A stretch of 64,000 bases of DNA from Bacteroidia bacterium (GCA_030431695.1 JAUIIU010000002.1:57309-121308), one strand, 5' to 3'. Shown: positions 10,458-20,778, numbered from the stretch's first letter. Made by a program: numbers and translations. The notes: generated by a model not told the origin, from the letters alone.

Positions 10458-10654
10458 TATGGGTTTAGAAGGATTAAACATTGATTTAATTGGGGGTTCT
10501 GTCTAACAAGAGCGTCTATCCAAATCTTTAATTCCTCAATTTCGTAAGGGAGGAGTCGTGTAAGCGCTTTTTTCAACTCTTTACAGAACAAATTCACATC
10601 AAAGCTAACTTTTTTCAGAACGGCTTTGGTGTAGTCGAACATTGCTCTAGCCAT
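10457..10654 (-). CDS. small conserved hypothetical protein (65 aa)
   Basis: Acceptable coding sequence; stands alone after a terminator. Confidence 0.55.
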   Translation of the reverse strand: MARAMFDYTKAVLKKVSFDVNLFCKELKKALTRLLPYEIEELKIWIDALVRQNPQLNQCLILLNP

Positions 10655-10783
10655 AGTTAAACACGTATTAATTAGGTTAAGTATAGTTTTTTATAAGCGG
10701 TAAGGTTTTAATTAGACTGCTTCAAGATAACAAATTTTCTTTAATTATTATTTCACAATTAATATTTCTTTAACGACATCGAT

Positions 10784-11257
10784 CTATAACTTGCTGTCTT
10801 TCAGCTTTACAGTCCATTCGAAGTCGAATTCAGACACTATTTCCCCTTTTGCATTCTTTCCAACGGAATGCATCCAGCAGGTCTGTCCTTCCCCGGTATC
10901 GATTGTTCTTTGAATGGTTTCCCGGATGAGAGCTCCATCTTCACAAATAAAAGTGATCCTTCCAGTGGCTTTTTTGCTGAAGTTGGCCTTATTATTCGCT
11001 ACAAGCATGGAAACAGGCTTTCCACTTTCCCTGATGCAGGACATGACAAGGGCTCCTGTGCTCAGCTCTGCAGCCATGCCCTGAACGGCCCAAAACATAG
11101 ATTTAAACGGATTTTGGTTGATCCATCGGTGTCGAACCGAAGTAACGCAGCGCTCCGGGTCAATCGATTTCAACCGAACACCGGTAAAGTAAGCAGCTGG
11201 TAACCTGAACATTAGAAAAGTGTTGATAGCACTAGGTTTCATAGGCCTTAAGAACAA
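10784..11257 (-). CDS. DUF4442 (hotdog-fold thioesterase-like) protein
   Basis: FKSMFWAVQGMAAELSTGALVMSCI pattern of DUF4442. Confidence 0.75.
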   Translation of the reverse strand: MFLRPMKPSAINTFLMFRLPAAYFTGVRLKSIDPERCVTSVRHRWINQNPFKSMFWAVQGMAAELSTGALVMSCIRESGKPVSMLVANNKANFSKKATGRITFICEDGALIRETIQRTIDTGEGQTCWMHSVGKNAKGEIVSEFDFEWTVKLKDSKL

Positions 11258-11381
11258 ATTTCAGCTAAGATATTCAAATTAATTGAACCGATTAAATTGT
11301 TAACGTTCTGTTAAATTTTAGTACTATGCGTAACATAATACCTGTTTTTAGACGTATATTTGCATAAGAAGATAATTTGTC

Positions 11382-11882
11382 ATGGATAGAAACCCGTCAG
11401 AAAATCAAAAACAATTAGGTGCGCTTATACACCTGAGTACTTTTTCCAAGTACTTCTTTCCTTTCGGAAACTTTTTCGTTCCGCTTATCCTGTGGTCCTT
11501 TAATAAGGAGAAGCCATTTGTGGATGAGCATGGTAGACAGGCTATTAATTTCCAGCTCAGCATACTTGTGTATGCGCTGTTCATTGGCCTGCTCTGTATT
11601 CCATTCTTTATCATGTTCGCAACCGATTTTGTATCGCTGGTCGATGCGATCGAGCACAATGTTGGACATGTAACCGTGAATAACGCAACCAATCTAACGG
11701 GATTCGTGATCCTTTTCAGTATTGTGGCTTTGTTGCTCTTCGGACTTTTCCTGTTCGAACTCTATGCAGTGATAAGTGCCACTATGAAAGCAGCACGCGG
11801 AGAATCTTACAAATACCCGCTGTGTATACCATTTTTAAAATCTAACCTCGAAAATCAATCAACTCATGAGCACTCTAATTAA
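11382..11882 (+). CDS. DUF4870 domain-containing membrane protein
   Basis: HLSTFSKYFFPFGNFFVPLILWSFNKEKPFVDEHGRQAINFQLS. Confidence 0.88.
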   Translation: MDRNPSENQKQLGALIHLSTFSKYFFPFGNFFVPLILWSFNKEKPFVDEHGRQAINFQLSILVYALFIGLLCIPFFIMFATDFVSLVDAIEHNVGHVTVNNATNLTGFVILFSIVALLLFGLFLFELYAVISATMKAARGESYKYPLCIPFLKSNLENQSTHEHSN

Positions 11883-12045
11883 TTTAGCATTGGCGTTAGC
11901 GGCAAGTCTGCTATCCCTAACAGGTGTTCACAGGAGTGCGGAAAGTGCTCCTCAAGCTCAGGTTGAACAATGCAAGGAAATTCATATGAATACCTCTACG
12001 AATTGTTTGATCAAAAACGAACAGTTATCTCAATTAATCAAGTAA
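11866..12045 (+). CDS. small ORF, 59 aa, hydrophobic N-terminus, two Cys (below track cutoff)
   Basis: ATG 11866 to TAA 12043-12045: MSTLINLALALAASLLSLTGVHRSAESAPQAQVEQCKEIHMNTSTNCLIKNEQLSQLIK; fills the gap between DUF4870 and padR. Confidence 0.5.
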   Translation: MSTLINLALALAASLLSLTGVHRSAESAPQAQVEQCKEIHMNTSTNCLIKNEQLSQLIK

Positions 12046-12048
12046 AAG

Positions 12049-12387
12049 ATGAAGATCGAAAACACAAAAGCACAGATGCGAAAAGGGGTCCTGGAATACT
12101 GCATCCTCTCCATCCTAAAAGATGGTGAAGCCTATACGTCAGATATCCTGGATACACTCAAAGACGCAAAGATGCTTGTGGTAGAAGGAACCATCTATCC
12201 CCTGCTTACCCGCCTTAAGAACGCCGGTTTGCTGTCGTATCGATGGGAAGAATCCACCAGTGGACCGCCTCGCAAGTATTATGAACTTACCGAAACCGGT
12301 AAAATATTTCTCAAAGAATTAAACAACACCTGGAGCGAGTTGCAACAGGCCGTAAACCGAGTAACCAGCGAAACTATTAAAAAATGA
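12049..12387 (+). CDS. PadR family transcriptional regulator
   Basis: KGVLEYCILSILKDGEAYTSDIL...EGTIYPLLTRLKNAGLL. Confidence 0.92.
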   Translation: MKIENTKAQMRKGVLEYCILSILKDGEAYTSDILDTLKDAKMLVVEGTIYPLLTRLKNAGLLSYRWEESTSGPPRKYYELTETGKIFLKELNNTWSELQQAVNRVTSETIKK

Positions 12388-14138
12388 AAAAAACAGTCAA
12401 CATAAATTTAGCAGGTACTTTCTTCCACATAGATGAAGATGCCTTTGCCAAACTACAACGTTATCTTGAGGCGATCAAGAGATCGCTGTCGGATCCCCAG
12501 GGAAGTGACGAGATCCTCCGGGATATCGAGGCCCGTATTGCGGAACTGTTTTCTGAAAAGATCGAAAATAATTCGCAGGTAGTCTCTATTAAAGAACTGG
12601 ACGAGGTGATCGCAGTAATGGGTCAGCCCGAAGATTATATGGTGGACGAGGAGATCTTCGACGATGTACCTCCTGTATCAAAGAAACGCAGCAGACCATC
12701 CTATAAACAACTTTTCAGGGATATCGATAATAAATTCATCGCAGGGGTGTCGTCCGGGCTAGGACATTACCTCGGGATCGATGCTATCTGGGTACGCCTG
12801 CTTTGGGTACTGCTCACTGTATTCTCCAGCGGAATTTTTATCGTGGTCTATATTTTATTCTGGATCCTTGTTCCCGCAGCAGAATCGACTTCGGATAAAT
12901 TGAAAATGACGGGAGAACCCGTCAATATATCGAATATTGAAAAAAAGTTCAAGGAAGGATATGAAGCTGTTGCGGATAAGGTAAAAAACGCAGACTACGA
13001 CAAATACGGGGAGAAAGTGAAGAAAGGCGGAACAAGCTTTTTCGACGCCCTCGGTAATATCCTTCTGGCAATCCTGAACATATTTGTCAAATTCTTTGGA
13101 ATCATACTTATAATTACAGCTTTGTCAACCCTGGTTGGGCTTATCGTAGGCTTGTTCACCCTCGGATCGGTAGATATCTGGGGCCATGGTGAACTTATCG
13201 ATTACTTCACGGCTGTGGATACGTCGAATACACCTATCTGGCTGCTGTCGCTATTATTGCTACTCGCCATAGGAATACCATTCTTCGTACTACTGATCCT
13301 CGGACTCAAATTGCTCATCAGTAACCTGAAATCCATTGGAACCACTGCCAAGGTCGTATTGCTCATACTTTGGGTAGCCTCTTTAGTTGGTTTGGGAATC
13401 ATCGGTGTGCGCCAGGCAACTAAGCAGGCGTACAACGGTGATTTCATCACCGAGAATGTCCTGCAGGTCGTTCCCGGTGATACCCTGGCTGTTGCAATGC
13501 GTGCAAACGACCAATACAGCTACTCTGTTTACCGTAACGGGGGTATCAGGATCGAACAGGATGCCAACAATGAAAAGGTGATCTATTCCAACGACATTCG
13601 TCTTGTTGTAAGGTCTACCACCGATCCGACGGCAAAACTGGTAGTGGAAAAACACGCAGACGGCAGTAGCTATAACGACGCTAAGGCCCGTGCCCAGGCC
13701 ATCGACTACAATTATAGCTTCGATAACGGAACCTTACTTCTCGACGGATATTTTACAACAGATTTCGAGAATAAATACCAGGACCAGGAGGTTGATCTTA
13801 TCCTCTACCTGCCTGAAGGAACTGTGCTGATAGCAGATGACAACACCTATTCATTCCATCGAAACTATTCTTCTTGGAGGGATATTCTGAATAATGGCGA
13901 TGAAGGTCATTACCTGCTTATTCAGAAAAACAAAACACTTTGCCTGGATTGCCCCGAAGGTGAGACCAATGCACAGGAAAGCAGAGAGGCCGAAGGCTGG
14001 GAGCAGGAAGTGATCGAAAGCCTTGATGATGACGACGGCATGTCCTCTTCCGAAGAAACAATAGTCGAAACCGAAACGGTACCAACGGAAACCGAAGAGA
14101 CCGTGATCGTAACAGACTCTACACAAATAGATAATTAA
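12384..14138 (+). CDS. PspC domain-containing protein
   Basis: DNKFIAGVSSGLGHYLGIDAIWVRLLWVLLTVFSSGIFIVVYILFWILVP PspC domain; ATGA overlap with padR. Confidence 0.92.
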   Translation: MKKTVNINLAGTFFHIDEDAFAKLQRYLEAIKRSLSDPQGSDEILRDIEARIAELFSEKIENNSQVVSIKELDEVIAVMGQPEDYMVDEEIFDDVPPVSKKRSRPSYKQLFRDIDNKFIAGVSSGLGHYLGIDAIWVRLLWVLLTVFSSGIFIVVYILFWILVPAAESTSDKLKMTGEPVNISNIEKKFKEGYEAVADKVKNADYDKYGEKVKKGGTSFFDALGNILLAILNIFVKFFGIILIITALSTLVGLIVGLFTLGSVDIWGHGELIDYFTAVDTSNTPIWLLSLLLLLAIGIPFFVLLILGLKLLISNLKSIGTTAKVVLLILWVASLVGLGIIGVRQATKQAYNGDFITENVLQVVPGDTLAVAMRANDQYSYSVYRNGGIRIEQDANNEKVIYSNDIRLVVRSTTDPTAKLVVEKHADGSSYNDAKARAQAIDYNYSFDNGTLLLDGYFTTDFENKYQDQEVDLILYLPEGTVLIADDNTYSFHRNYSSWRDILNNGDEGHYLLIQKNKTLCLDCPEGETNAQESREAEGWEQEVIESLDDDDGMSSSEETIVETETVPTETEETVIVTDSTQIDN

Positions 14139-14178
14139 ATCAACTAATCGCCGAAAGGCATAAAATCAAGCATTCATC

Positions 14179-14898
14179 ATGAAAACTATTAAAATCATAA
14201 TCGCATTTGTAGCAGCCGCTACCCTGACCAGCTGCCATTTTGATATGAACTTCGGACAGATACAGGGGAATGGAAATGTAATTACTGAAGAACGACCTGT
14301 GGGCGATTTTACCAAGGTAAAAGGTTCGGCGGGAATTGATGTTTACCTAACCGAAGGTACTGAGAACAAAGTAGTCGTGGAGGCAGATGAGAACCTTATG
14401 GAGGCGATCGAAACCCACGTGGAAGGTGGAAAACTTCGCATCCGCTCCAACCAGAATATCGGGAGGGCCAAGTCGAAAAAAGTACATGTCACTTACGTGA
14501 ATCTTACTAGCATTGAAGCTAGCAGCGGTGCGGATGTCATAGGTAATTCAGTAATAAAAAGTGAAACTCTGAACCTGGATTCCAGCAGTGGGGCCGATCT
14601 GGAACTCGAGATACTTTCTAAGGAAGTGTTCGCGGAAACCAGTAGTGGCAGCGACATGAAACTGTCCGGGAAAGCAACCACACTACGGGCTAAGGCCTCA
14701 AGTGGAAGCGACCTGAATGCGAGAGAACTTATGGTGGCAACCTGCAACGCAGACGCCAGCAGCGGTGCCGATATCAAGGTGAATGTCAAGGAACGACTGA
14801 GTGCCGAAGCCTCGAGCGGTGGCGATGTACACTACTACGGAGATCCCGCAGCCGTTACCAATAAGGGCGGCCGAACCGGAGGCGTTCACAAAATGTAA
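14179..14898 (+). CDS. head GIN domain (DUF2807) lipoprotein
   Basis: GIDVYLTEG..., repeated SSGAD/SSGSD turns; lipobox LTSC. Confidence 0.88.
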   Translation: MKTIKIIIAFVAAATLTSCHFDMNFGQIQGNGNVITEERPVGDFTKVKGSAGIDVYLTEGTENKVVVEADENLMEAIETHVEGGKLRIRSNQNIGRAKSKKVHVTYVNLTSIEASSGADVIGNSVIKSETLNLDSSSGADLELEILSKEVFAETSSGSDMKLSGKATTLRAKASSGSDLNARELMVATCNADASSGADIKVNVKERLSAEASSGGDVHYYGDPAAVTNKGGRTGGVHKM

Positions 14899-14976
14899 AC
14901 CAAAGAAACACCAACCACCCATGATGAAGCCCGGGGTAATGTCCATAGTGCCCTGGGTTTCTCTATTGCAAAACAT

Positions 14977-15465
14977 ATGAAAGCAGTATTATTTCTTCTG
15001 ATGTTCCAGTCGGTAAGCATAGTGGCACAGGTCGCACCGAACTCCGAACTATTCTTAAACCTGAAACAAAAGGACAGCCTGATCTTTGAAAGAGGTTTCA
15101 ACAACTGTGAGCTCGAAGCCTTTGTAGATCTGATCGCCGAAGACCTGGAATTCTATCACGACAAGGCAGGACTTTCGGTTGGCAAGGAAGTGTTTATTCG
15201 GCAATACAAGGATGGAATATGCGGAAACCCGAATTTCTCGGCAAGACGAGAATTGATCGATGGCAGCCTTGAGGTGTTCCCGCTATATAAGAATGGAGAA
15301 TTGTACGGAGCACTTCAGAAGGGAATTCACCGTTTCTTCGAAAAACCCAAAGGAAAGCCTGAGGTTCCGGGAAGTACCGCCAGGTTCACCCATCTGTGGC
15401 TGCTGGAGGATGGCAACTGGCAATTAAAGCGTGTGCTGAGCTATGATCATGTGATGAAGGATTGA
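14977..15465 (+). CDS. NTF2-like / DUF4440 secreted protein
   Basis: Signal peptide; LVAEDLEFYHDKAGLSVGKEVFI...FTHLWLLEDGNWQLKRVLSYDH. Confidence 0.75.
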   Translation: MKAVLFLLMFQSVSIVAQVAPNSELFLNLKQKDSLIFERGFNNCELEAFVDLIAEDLEFYHDKAGLSVGKEVFIRQYKDGICGNPNFSARRELIDGSLEVFPLYKNGELYGALQKGIHRFFEKPKGKPEVPGSTARFTHLWLLEDGNWQLKRVLSYDHVMKD

Positions 15466-15536
15466 TCTCTCAATCACTTAACCCGCTTCTGAACTAAATT
15501 CAGAATAACCTTGGTATAATCTTGAAATTACTTACT

Positions 15537-16499
15537 TCAGGTCGTCACCTTCGCCTCGATACCCTGAAGGTATCGCTCTGCATCAAGGGCCGCCATACAA
15601 CCGGTCCCAGCCGCGGTCACTGCCTGCCGGTATTCCTTATCCTGCACATCCCCGCTTGCAAACACACCAGGTTTGTTGGTTTTGGTGGTTTTACCCTGGG
15701 TGATTATGTACCCGGTTCCGTCCATGTCCAACTGACCTTTGAAGATCTCTGTATTCGGTTTGTGACCAATAGCTATAAACAATCCGGTGATTGGGATTTC
15801 TTCGATCTCACCCGTTACATTATTCTTCATCTTCAGGCCTTCCACAACCATATCACCCACAACCTCCTCTACTTCGGTATTGTAGCGAAGATCGATATTT
15901 TTCATCGAGTTAACACGATGCTGCATCGCTTTCGAAGCACGCATTTCATCCCGACGAACGAGCATGGTCACCTTACTGCAAATATTTGCCAGGTAGGTGG
16001 CTTCCTCGGCGGCAGTATCACCCCCACCAACGATCGCTACTTCCTGACCTTTGTAGAAAAATCCATCGCAAACCGCACAGGCAGATACGCCACCACCTCG
16101 TAACCGTTGTTCACTGGGAATCCCAAGATATTTTGCCGTGGCTCCTGTTGAAATGATCACGGTTTCGGCCTCGATCTCCTTTGTATTGTCCACAATTACC
16201 TTATGAATGCCCCCTTCTTCCTCACTGAATTCAACAGAGGTCACCATCCCGATGCGAACTTCAGTCCCGAAACGTTCGGCCTGTTGCTGGAGCTGCACCA
16301 TCATAGTGGGCCCGTCAACACCCTCCGGATAGCCGGGAAAATTATCCACTTCCGTAGTGGTAGTAAGCTGTCCTCCCGGTTCCAAACCCGTGTACAACAC
16401 AGGTTTCAGGTCGGCCCGGGAAGCATATATCGCTGCCGTGTAACCGGCAGGGCCCGATCCAATGATCAGACATTTTATTCGTTCGATTTGTTCAGACAT
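15537..16499 (-). CDS. trxB: thioredoxin-disulfide reductase
   Basis: GSGPAGYTAAIYASRA, CAVCDGFFYKGQEVAIVGGGDTAAEEA, GVFASGDVQD. Confidence 0.96.
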   Translation of the reverse strand: MSEQIERIKCLIIGSGPAGYTAAIYASRADLKPVLYTGLEPGGQLTTTTEVDNFPGYPEGVDGPTMMVQLQQQAERFGTEVRIGMVTSVEFSEEEGGIHKVIVDNTKEIEAETVIISTGATAKYLGIPSEQRLRGGGVSACAVCDGFFYKGQEVAIVGGGDTAAEEATYLANICSKVTMLVRRDEMRASKAMQHRVNSMKNIDLRYNTEVEEVVGDMVVEGLKMKNNVTGEIEEIPITGLFIAIGHKPNTEIFKGQLDMDGTGYIITQGKTTKTNKPGVFASGDVQDKEYRQAVTAAGTGCMAALDAERYLQGIEAKVTT

Positions 16500-16601
16500 A
16501 ATAAGTTCTTGCTTGATTTTATGCTGAAGTAAAAGTAGTAACTTTCAGATTAACCTTACATTAAAAGTTATCAATAAATGGGATGGATTTATCAAGAAAA
16601 A

Positions 16602-17090
16602 TTATTTGCTCCACACTTTCGGAAAGAATCTCCCTGTGGCCTTTTTATATTGACTATACTTCGGAAATCGCTCGATCAGTAATTTTTCTTCAAGTTCCGA
16701 TTTAAAATAGAAAACCACTAGCAAAACAGCAGTGATGATAAGCCTGCCCGCAGATCCGGAATAAAAGCTGAAAGCGGTCATCGCGATAATAATTCCAGCG
16801 TAGATAGGATGACGAACATACCTGTACACCCCACCGGATATCAAATAAGAATTTCGCTTTGGTGATGGAAAAGGTGTAATATTTTCGTTGAGGTTAATAA
16901 TTCCCATTAGAATAAGTAATCCTCCCAGGGAACCAATACTGATGATTACTACTTCAGCCCACAACGGCCAACTGAAGTCCATGCCAGGAACCGGTATGTC
17001 GATGAAGAATATTGCAAACAGTACAAATTGTACGAGTACAAATATGAAATCCTTTGTCATAATTATACGAATACTGACCAAAACGGGCAA
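16602..17090 (-). CDS. isoprenylcysteine carboxyl methyltransferase (ICMT)-family protein
   Basis: YRYVRHPIYAGIIIA...EEKLLIERFPKYSQYKKATGRFFP. Confidence 0.85.
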   Translation of the reverse strand: MPVLVSIRIIMTKDFIFVLVQFVLFAIFFIDIPVPGMDFSWPLWAEVVIISIGSLGGLLILMGIINLNENITPFPSPKRNSYLISGGVYRYVRHPIYAGIIIAMTAFSFYSGSAGRLIITAVLLVVFYFKSELEEKLLIERFPKYSQYKKATGRFFPKVWSK

Positions 17091-17175
17091 TGGCGACCAA
17101 AAGTAATCAATTATTCTGTTTTTCGGTATTCTGAACCTAATGCTGAAAAATTTACACCGACATTTTTACCGCAGT

Positions 17176-17187
17176 TGATAACTGTCA
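17176..17187. promoter_or_regulatory. Fnr-like box TGATAACTGTCA (USP 17236 promoter)
   Basis: Palindrome centre 17181.5; -7 TATCTTTA begins at 17211 (29.5 bp). Confidence 0.7.
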
Positions 17188-17235
17188 ATAAATTTTAAGG
17201 TGGAATCCGCTATCTTTATAGTATAATCTTGTAAC

Positions 17236-18066
17236 ATGAAAAATATACTGTTGCCAACCGATTTTTCGGATAATTCCTATCTCGCGATGGATTACGCAAT
17301 GCGCCTATTCACGGGGCAGAGCATGAATTTCACGGTGCTGAATATTCAAAAATCTTCCGAGTATATTATGGATGACCTCATGGCAGCCAGTCCGGGCTCA
17401 TCGGTGCACGAAGCGATCTCGGCAGACAATAAGGCTGAACTGGACATGGTCGTGGAGCGATATAGGGCCGAATATTCTTCCGAAGAATACAAAATAGAAG
17501 GAGTATTCGACTTCGACGTCTTTATCGACGGGATTGCGCAAACAGTGGATTCCAGGGAGATCGAGCTGATCGTAATGGGCACCAACGGTGCCAGTGGAGC
17601 AAGGGAAGCTATTTTCGGCAGCAATACCCTGCAGGTGATACGAAATATCCAATGTCCTGTCCTCGCTATCCCAAAGGTTTATAAATACCGCCAACCTCAG
17701 CAAGTGATGTTGACTGTAGTTGATGAGCAGCTTCCTTCCAATACCGCCATAAATTCCTTGAAAAAGATAATGAAGCTTCATAACCCGGAACTTCATGTAC
17801 TTCACGTAAGTAGTGCAGAATCTTCAATTTCGGAAAACACGAATGAAAAACTAAGTGAAATTTTCGATGGTTTTGATATTACCTATCATTACCTCAGCGG
17901 GATTCCGGTACCCATGGCCATACAGTCGTTCATACAGCTTAAGCAGGTCGATTTACACTGCCTGCTGATCGAACAGAGGTCCTTCCTGGATCGATTTATA
18001 CATGGATCCGATACTTCTAGGATCAGTTATGGAACCCAGGTACCGCTACTTGTAGTTCACGATTAG
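17236..18066 (+). CDS. universal stress protein (tandem UspA domains)
   Basis: MKNILLPTDFSDNS...VMGTNGASGAREAIFGSNTLQVIRNIQCPVLAIP. Confidence 0.93.
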   Translation: MKNILLPTDFSDNSYLAMDYAMRLFTGQSMNFTVLNIQKSSEYIMDDLMAASPGSSVHEAISADNKAELDMVVERYRAEYSSEEYKIEGVFDFDVFIDGIAQTVDSREIELIVMGTNGASGAREAIFGSNTLQVIRNIQCPVLAIPKVYKYRQPQQVMLTVVDEQLPSNTAINSLKKIMKLHNPELHVLHVSSAESSISENTNEKLSEIFDGFDITYHYLSGIPVPMAIQSFIQLKQVDLHCLLIEQRSFLDRFIHGSDTSRISYGTQVPLLVVHD

Positions 18067-18067
18067 A

Positions 18068-19054
18068 TCAAAGCTGATGATCCGGAGTTTCACCTTTACT
18101 CCATGTATCAAGGTTGTAAAAGGTTGTTTCTGCGATCTTTGCAAGGGCTTCTTCGGTAGCGAATGCCTGGTGCGGTGTCAGAACTACATTTGGATTATCC
18201 ATTAATTGCTTCAGGTTGGGATCGTTTAGTTTCTCCCCCCTCCTGTCGTAGAAATATATTCCACTCTCCTTGTCGTAGACATCGGATGCGTAGCCTCCCA
18301 ATTTACCTGTCTTCAGTGCATCGATCACCGCAGTAGTTTCAACAATGGCTCCACGAGCGATATTCACTACTAACGCTTTGTCCTTCATTCCATCGATCAC
18401 AGTTGTGTCGATCAGGTGATGGGTTTCCGAAGTTAACGGTAAGCAAATGACAAGTACATCACAAATACCCTGGATTTCCTGTTTGCTAAGGTAGGTCACA
18501 CCATACTTATTGTGAAGGTCGAGATTTGGTTTCAGGTCGTTGGCAAAGATCTCGCAACCAAAACCATGAAGTAGTTTCACAACAACACTACCAATGGCAC
18601 CGGTTCCCAGTACCCCCACCTTCTTACGATGCAGATCAAAACCTACGAGATTCGTGAGAGTAAAATCCTGCTGCTTCATCTGTTCACGAGCCCTGACGAT
18701 CTTGCGATTCAATGAAAGCAACAGGGCAATTGCATGTTCGGCAATCGCATGCGGAGAATAACCTGGGGCATTGGCAACTTTTATTTTAAATTTCGCAGCC
18801 GTTTTAAGGTTGACATTATCGTAGCCCGTCGATCGCAACGCGATATATCGAATACCGAAATCATGAAGCTTTTCGAGTACGTTGGTAGAGGCGTCGTCTG
18901 CCGAAAATATAGAGATCGCATCGTATCCAAGCGACTTCATGGCGGTATTGGTAGTAAGCCTGTCGCGAGTGAAGACCGTTTCCAGCCCCATGGTATTTGC
19001 GGCTTTTAGGTAGGGTATCTCGAAATCCTTAGCGCTGTAAATAAGTATTTTCAT
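18068..19054 (-). CDS. D-2-hydroxyacid dehydrogenase (D-lactate dehydrogenase type)
   Basis: GVLGTGAIGSVVVKLLHGFGCEIFANDLKPN, LPLTSETHHLID, NIARGAIVETTAVIDALKTGKLGGYASDVYDKE. Confidence 0.9.
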   Translation of the reverse strand: MKILIYSAKDFEIPYLKAANTMGLETVFTRDRLTTNTAMKSLGYDAISIFSADDASTNVLEKLHDFGIRYIALRSTGYDNVNLKTAAKFKIKVANAPGYSPHAIAEHAIALLLSLNRKIVRAREQMKQQDFTLTNLVGFDLHRKKVGVLGTGAIGSVVVKLLHGFGCEIFANDLKPNLDLHNKYGVTYLSKQEIQGICDVLVICLPLTSETHHLIDTTVIDGMKDKALVVNIARGAIVETTAVIDALKTGKLGGYASDVYDKESGIYFYDRRGEKLNDPNLKQLMDNPNVVLTPHQAFATEEALAKIAETTFYNLDTWSKGETPDHQL

Positions 19055-19686
19055 TCGGCCACGATTAGAATTTCCTTTTTTTCAAGGTTCTTGAGAAGGA
19101 TTCTGACATATTCATTCACATTGCGTTCGCGATTGTACGGATCGACAATATCGATACTTCCTTTCCACAAAAGTTCCCTGGCCTTTCCAGGGCACAAACA
19201 GAAGACCGTTGTTTCTGTATGAAAGATCCTGTATGATTCGGTCTTGCCTTTGCGATAAAGTTCCTGGTTACTCCTGTAATAATCCTTAAAATTCTGGAAA
19301 TCGTTCACAAACCCGCGAACTGCCTGAACAGTGGTCACCTTATCTTCCGTCCCGGTGATCCTTGAGATCAGTACGGAATCAAATCCGGCGTTTAGCAGCT
19401 TGCTTTCGATCCTGTCCAGGTCTTCTTCCGTTTTATCTGAATCTGTAAATGAGCCCTCAAAGAAATCCACACTACGCACGGCAATTATCCTTTCCTTTTC
19501 CAGCCCAGAGGCCAGTTTGTCTTCAAAGGTCCTGCGCAATTCTGTGTCGGCGCTCATACCGATCACCAGCACCCTGTTGGCCTCATATACCGGTGTGTCC
19601 GGACTTTCCCACTCGTCTACCAGGCGGGTAGAAGAACAGGATAGTAAGAGCAGCGAAGTGAATACTAGCAACGATATCTTTTTCAT
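19051..19686 (-). CDS. hypothetical lipoprotein (DUF4136-like)
   Basis: MKKISLLVFTSLLLLSCSS lipobox from ATG 19686; overlaps start of downstream dehydrogenase. Confidence 0.7.
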   Translation of the reverse strand: MKKISLLVFTSLLLLSCSSTRLVDEWESPDTPVYEANRVLVIGMSADTELRRTFEDKLASGLEKERIIAVRSVDFFEGSFTDSDKTEEDLDRIESKLLNAGFDSVLISRITGTEDKVTTVQAVRGFVNDFQNFKDYYRSNQELYRKGKTESYRIFHTETTVFCLCPGKARELLWKGSIDIVDPYNRERNVNEYVRILLKNLEKKEILIVAE

Positions 19687-19737
19687 AGCGGTTAAGTTTA
19701 AGGGTTCATTATGTTTAGAACGGTTAATCCGCACAAC

Positions 19738-20202
19738 TTATTCCCGCGATTCATTTCCGGGTTTCAGTAGTTTGTGCTTCTTCTTTTCCTTTAGTATTTT
19801 TTTGATCAGTCTGAAGACTCTTCTCTTCAGTTTTTTAAAACTTGCCAAACAAGCCACAGCTTCGAACATGAGCTGGTAGTGAGCGTTCTTGTATTCATCA
19901 TCTTCGTCCGGGACATCGATATCATCCAAAAGTGTTTCAAGCACATTGGAGTGATTCATCAGTTCTTTAATAAGGGGCTTGACCCTCTTTTTCTGTTTGC
20001 TCAGTTCAAGGGCTATCACGCGGCTCTCTTCAAACAGGTTCTCGCTGAGGATGTCAAGAGTGTGACTTTTCATTAAATCGGACAGAAACTGGATCTCATC
20101 TTTGAGGAATCGAATTTCCGAGATACAGGTGATGGTGTCTTCGTGAAGTCCTTGCGGGCTCCTCCATTCAATATACTTAATGGATGATGGGTTGATATGC
20201 AT
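19738..20202 (-). CDS. hypothetical cytoplasmic helical protein
   Basis: Coding-like ORF in operon with 19051 and 18068. Confidence 0.65.
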   Translation of the reverse strand: MHINPSSIKYIEWRSPQGLHEDTITCISEIRFLKDEIQFLSDLMKSHTLDILSENLFEESRVIALELSKQKKRVKPLIKELMNHSNVLETLLDDIDVPDEDDEYKNAHYQLMFEAVACLASFKKLKRRVFRLIKKILKEKKKHKLLKPGNESRE

Positions 20203-20222
20203 GATGTAGCTATTAAAAATAA

Positions 20223-20256
20223 GGCAGAAAACGAACCATTGGTTCCGTTTTCTGCC
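20223..20256 (-). terminator. terminator downstream of hsp20
   Basis: GGCAGAAAACGaaccattggttCCGTTTTCTGCC hairpin. Confidence 0.75.
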
Positions 20257-20268
20257 TTTTATCAGAAG

Positions 20269-20712
20269 TTATTTAATTGCGATCTTCTTCTTTGGCAGCT
20301 CTTTAGCAACTTTCGTTTTGGTAAGTTGCAGATTCAGCACACCATTGTTGTAGATGGCTTTAACTTCTTTATCCTGATTTACTGTGTTAGGTACCTTGAT
20401 CTTCCGTTCGAATGAGTTATAGCTGAATTCTTTGCGGGTGTATCCTTCCACATCTTCTTCTACAGTTTCTTTTTCCTTTTCGGCAGAAACATGTAACACG
20501 TCATTTTCAAGTGATACTTCGATCTCTTCTTTGGTAAAACCGGGGATCGCCAATTCGATATCGAATGTCTTCTCGGTTTCCTTCACATTCATCGGTGGCA
20601 TTAACTTGCCATTGTCGAAGAAATCTTCGTCGAACATATCATTTGTGTCAAACCATGTTGGGAATCCACGATCTATAAGTGGCATTCTCCTTCTGAATTT
20701 AATAAGTGACAT
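20269..20712 (-). CDS. Hsp20/alpha-crystallin small heat shock protein
   Basis: FDIELAIPGFTKEEIEVSLENDVLHVSAEKE...GVLNLQLTK. Confidence 0.94.
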   Translation of the reverse strand: MSLIKFRRRMPLIDRGFPTWFDTNDMFDEDFFDNGKLMPPMNVKETEKTFDIELAIPGFTKEEIEVSLENDVLHVSAEKEKETVEEDVEGYTRKEFSYNSFERKIKVPNTVNQDKEVKAIYNNGVLNLQLTKTKVAKELPKKKIAIK

Positions 20713-20778
20713 AGCATTCTGTTTAAGTTACTATTACTTGAATCTATTAAATGTAGAACAATGCCATATTTCAGACAA

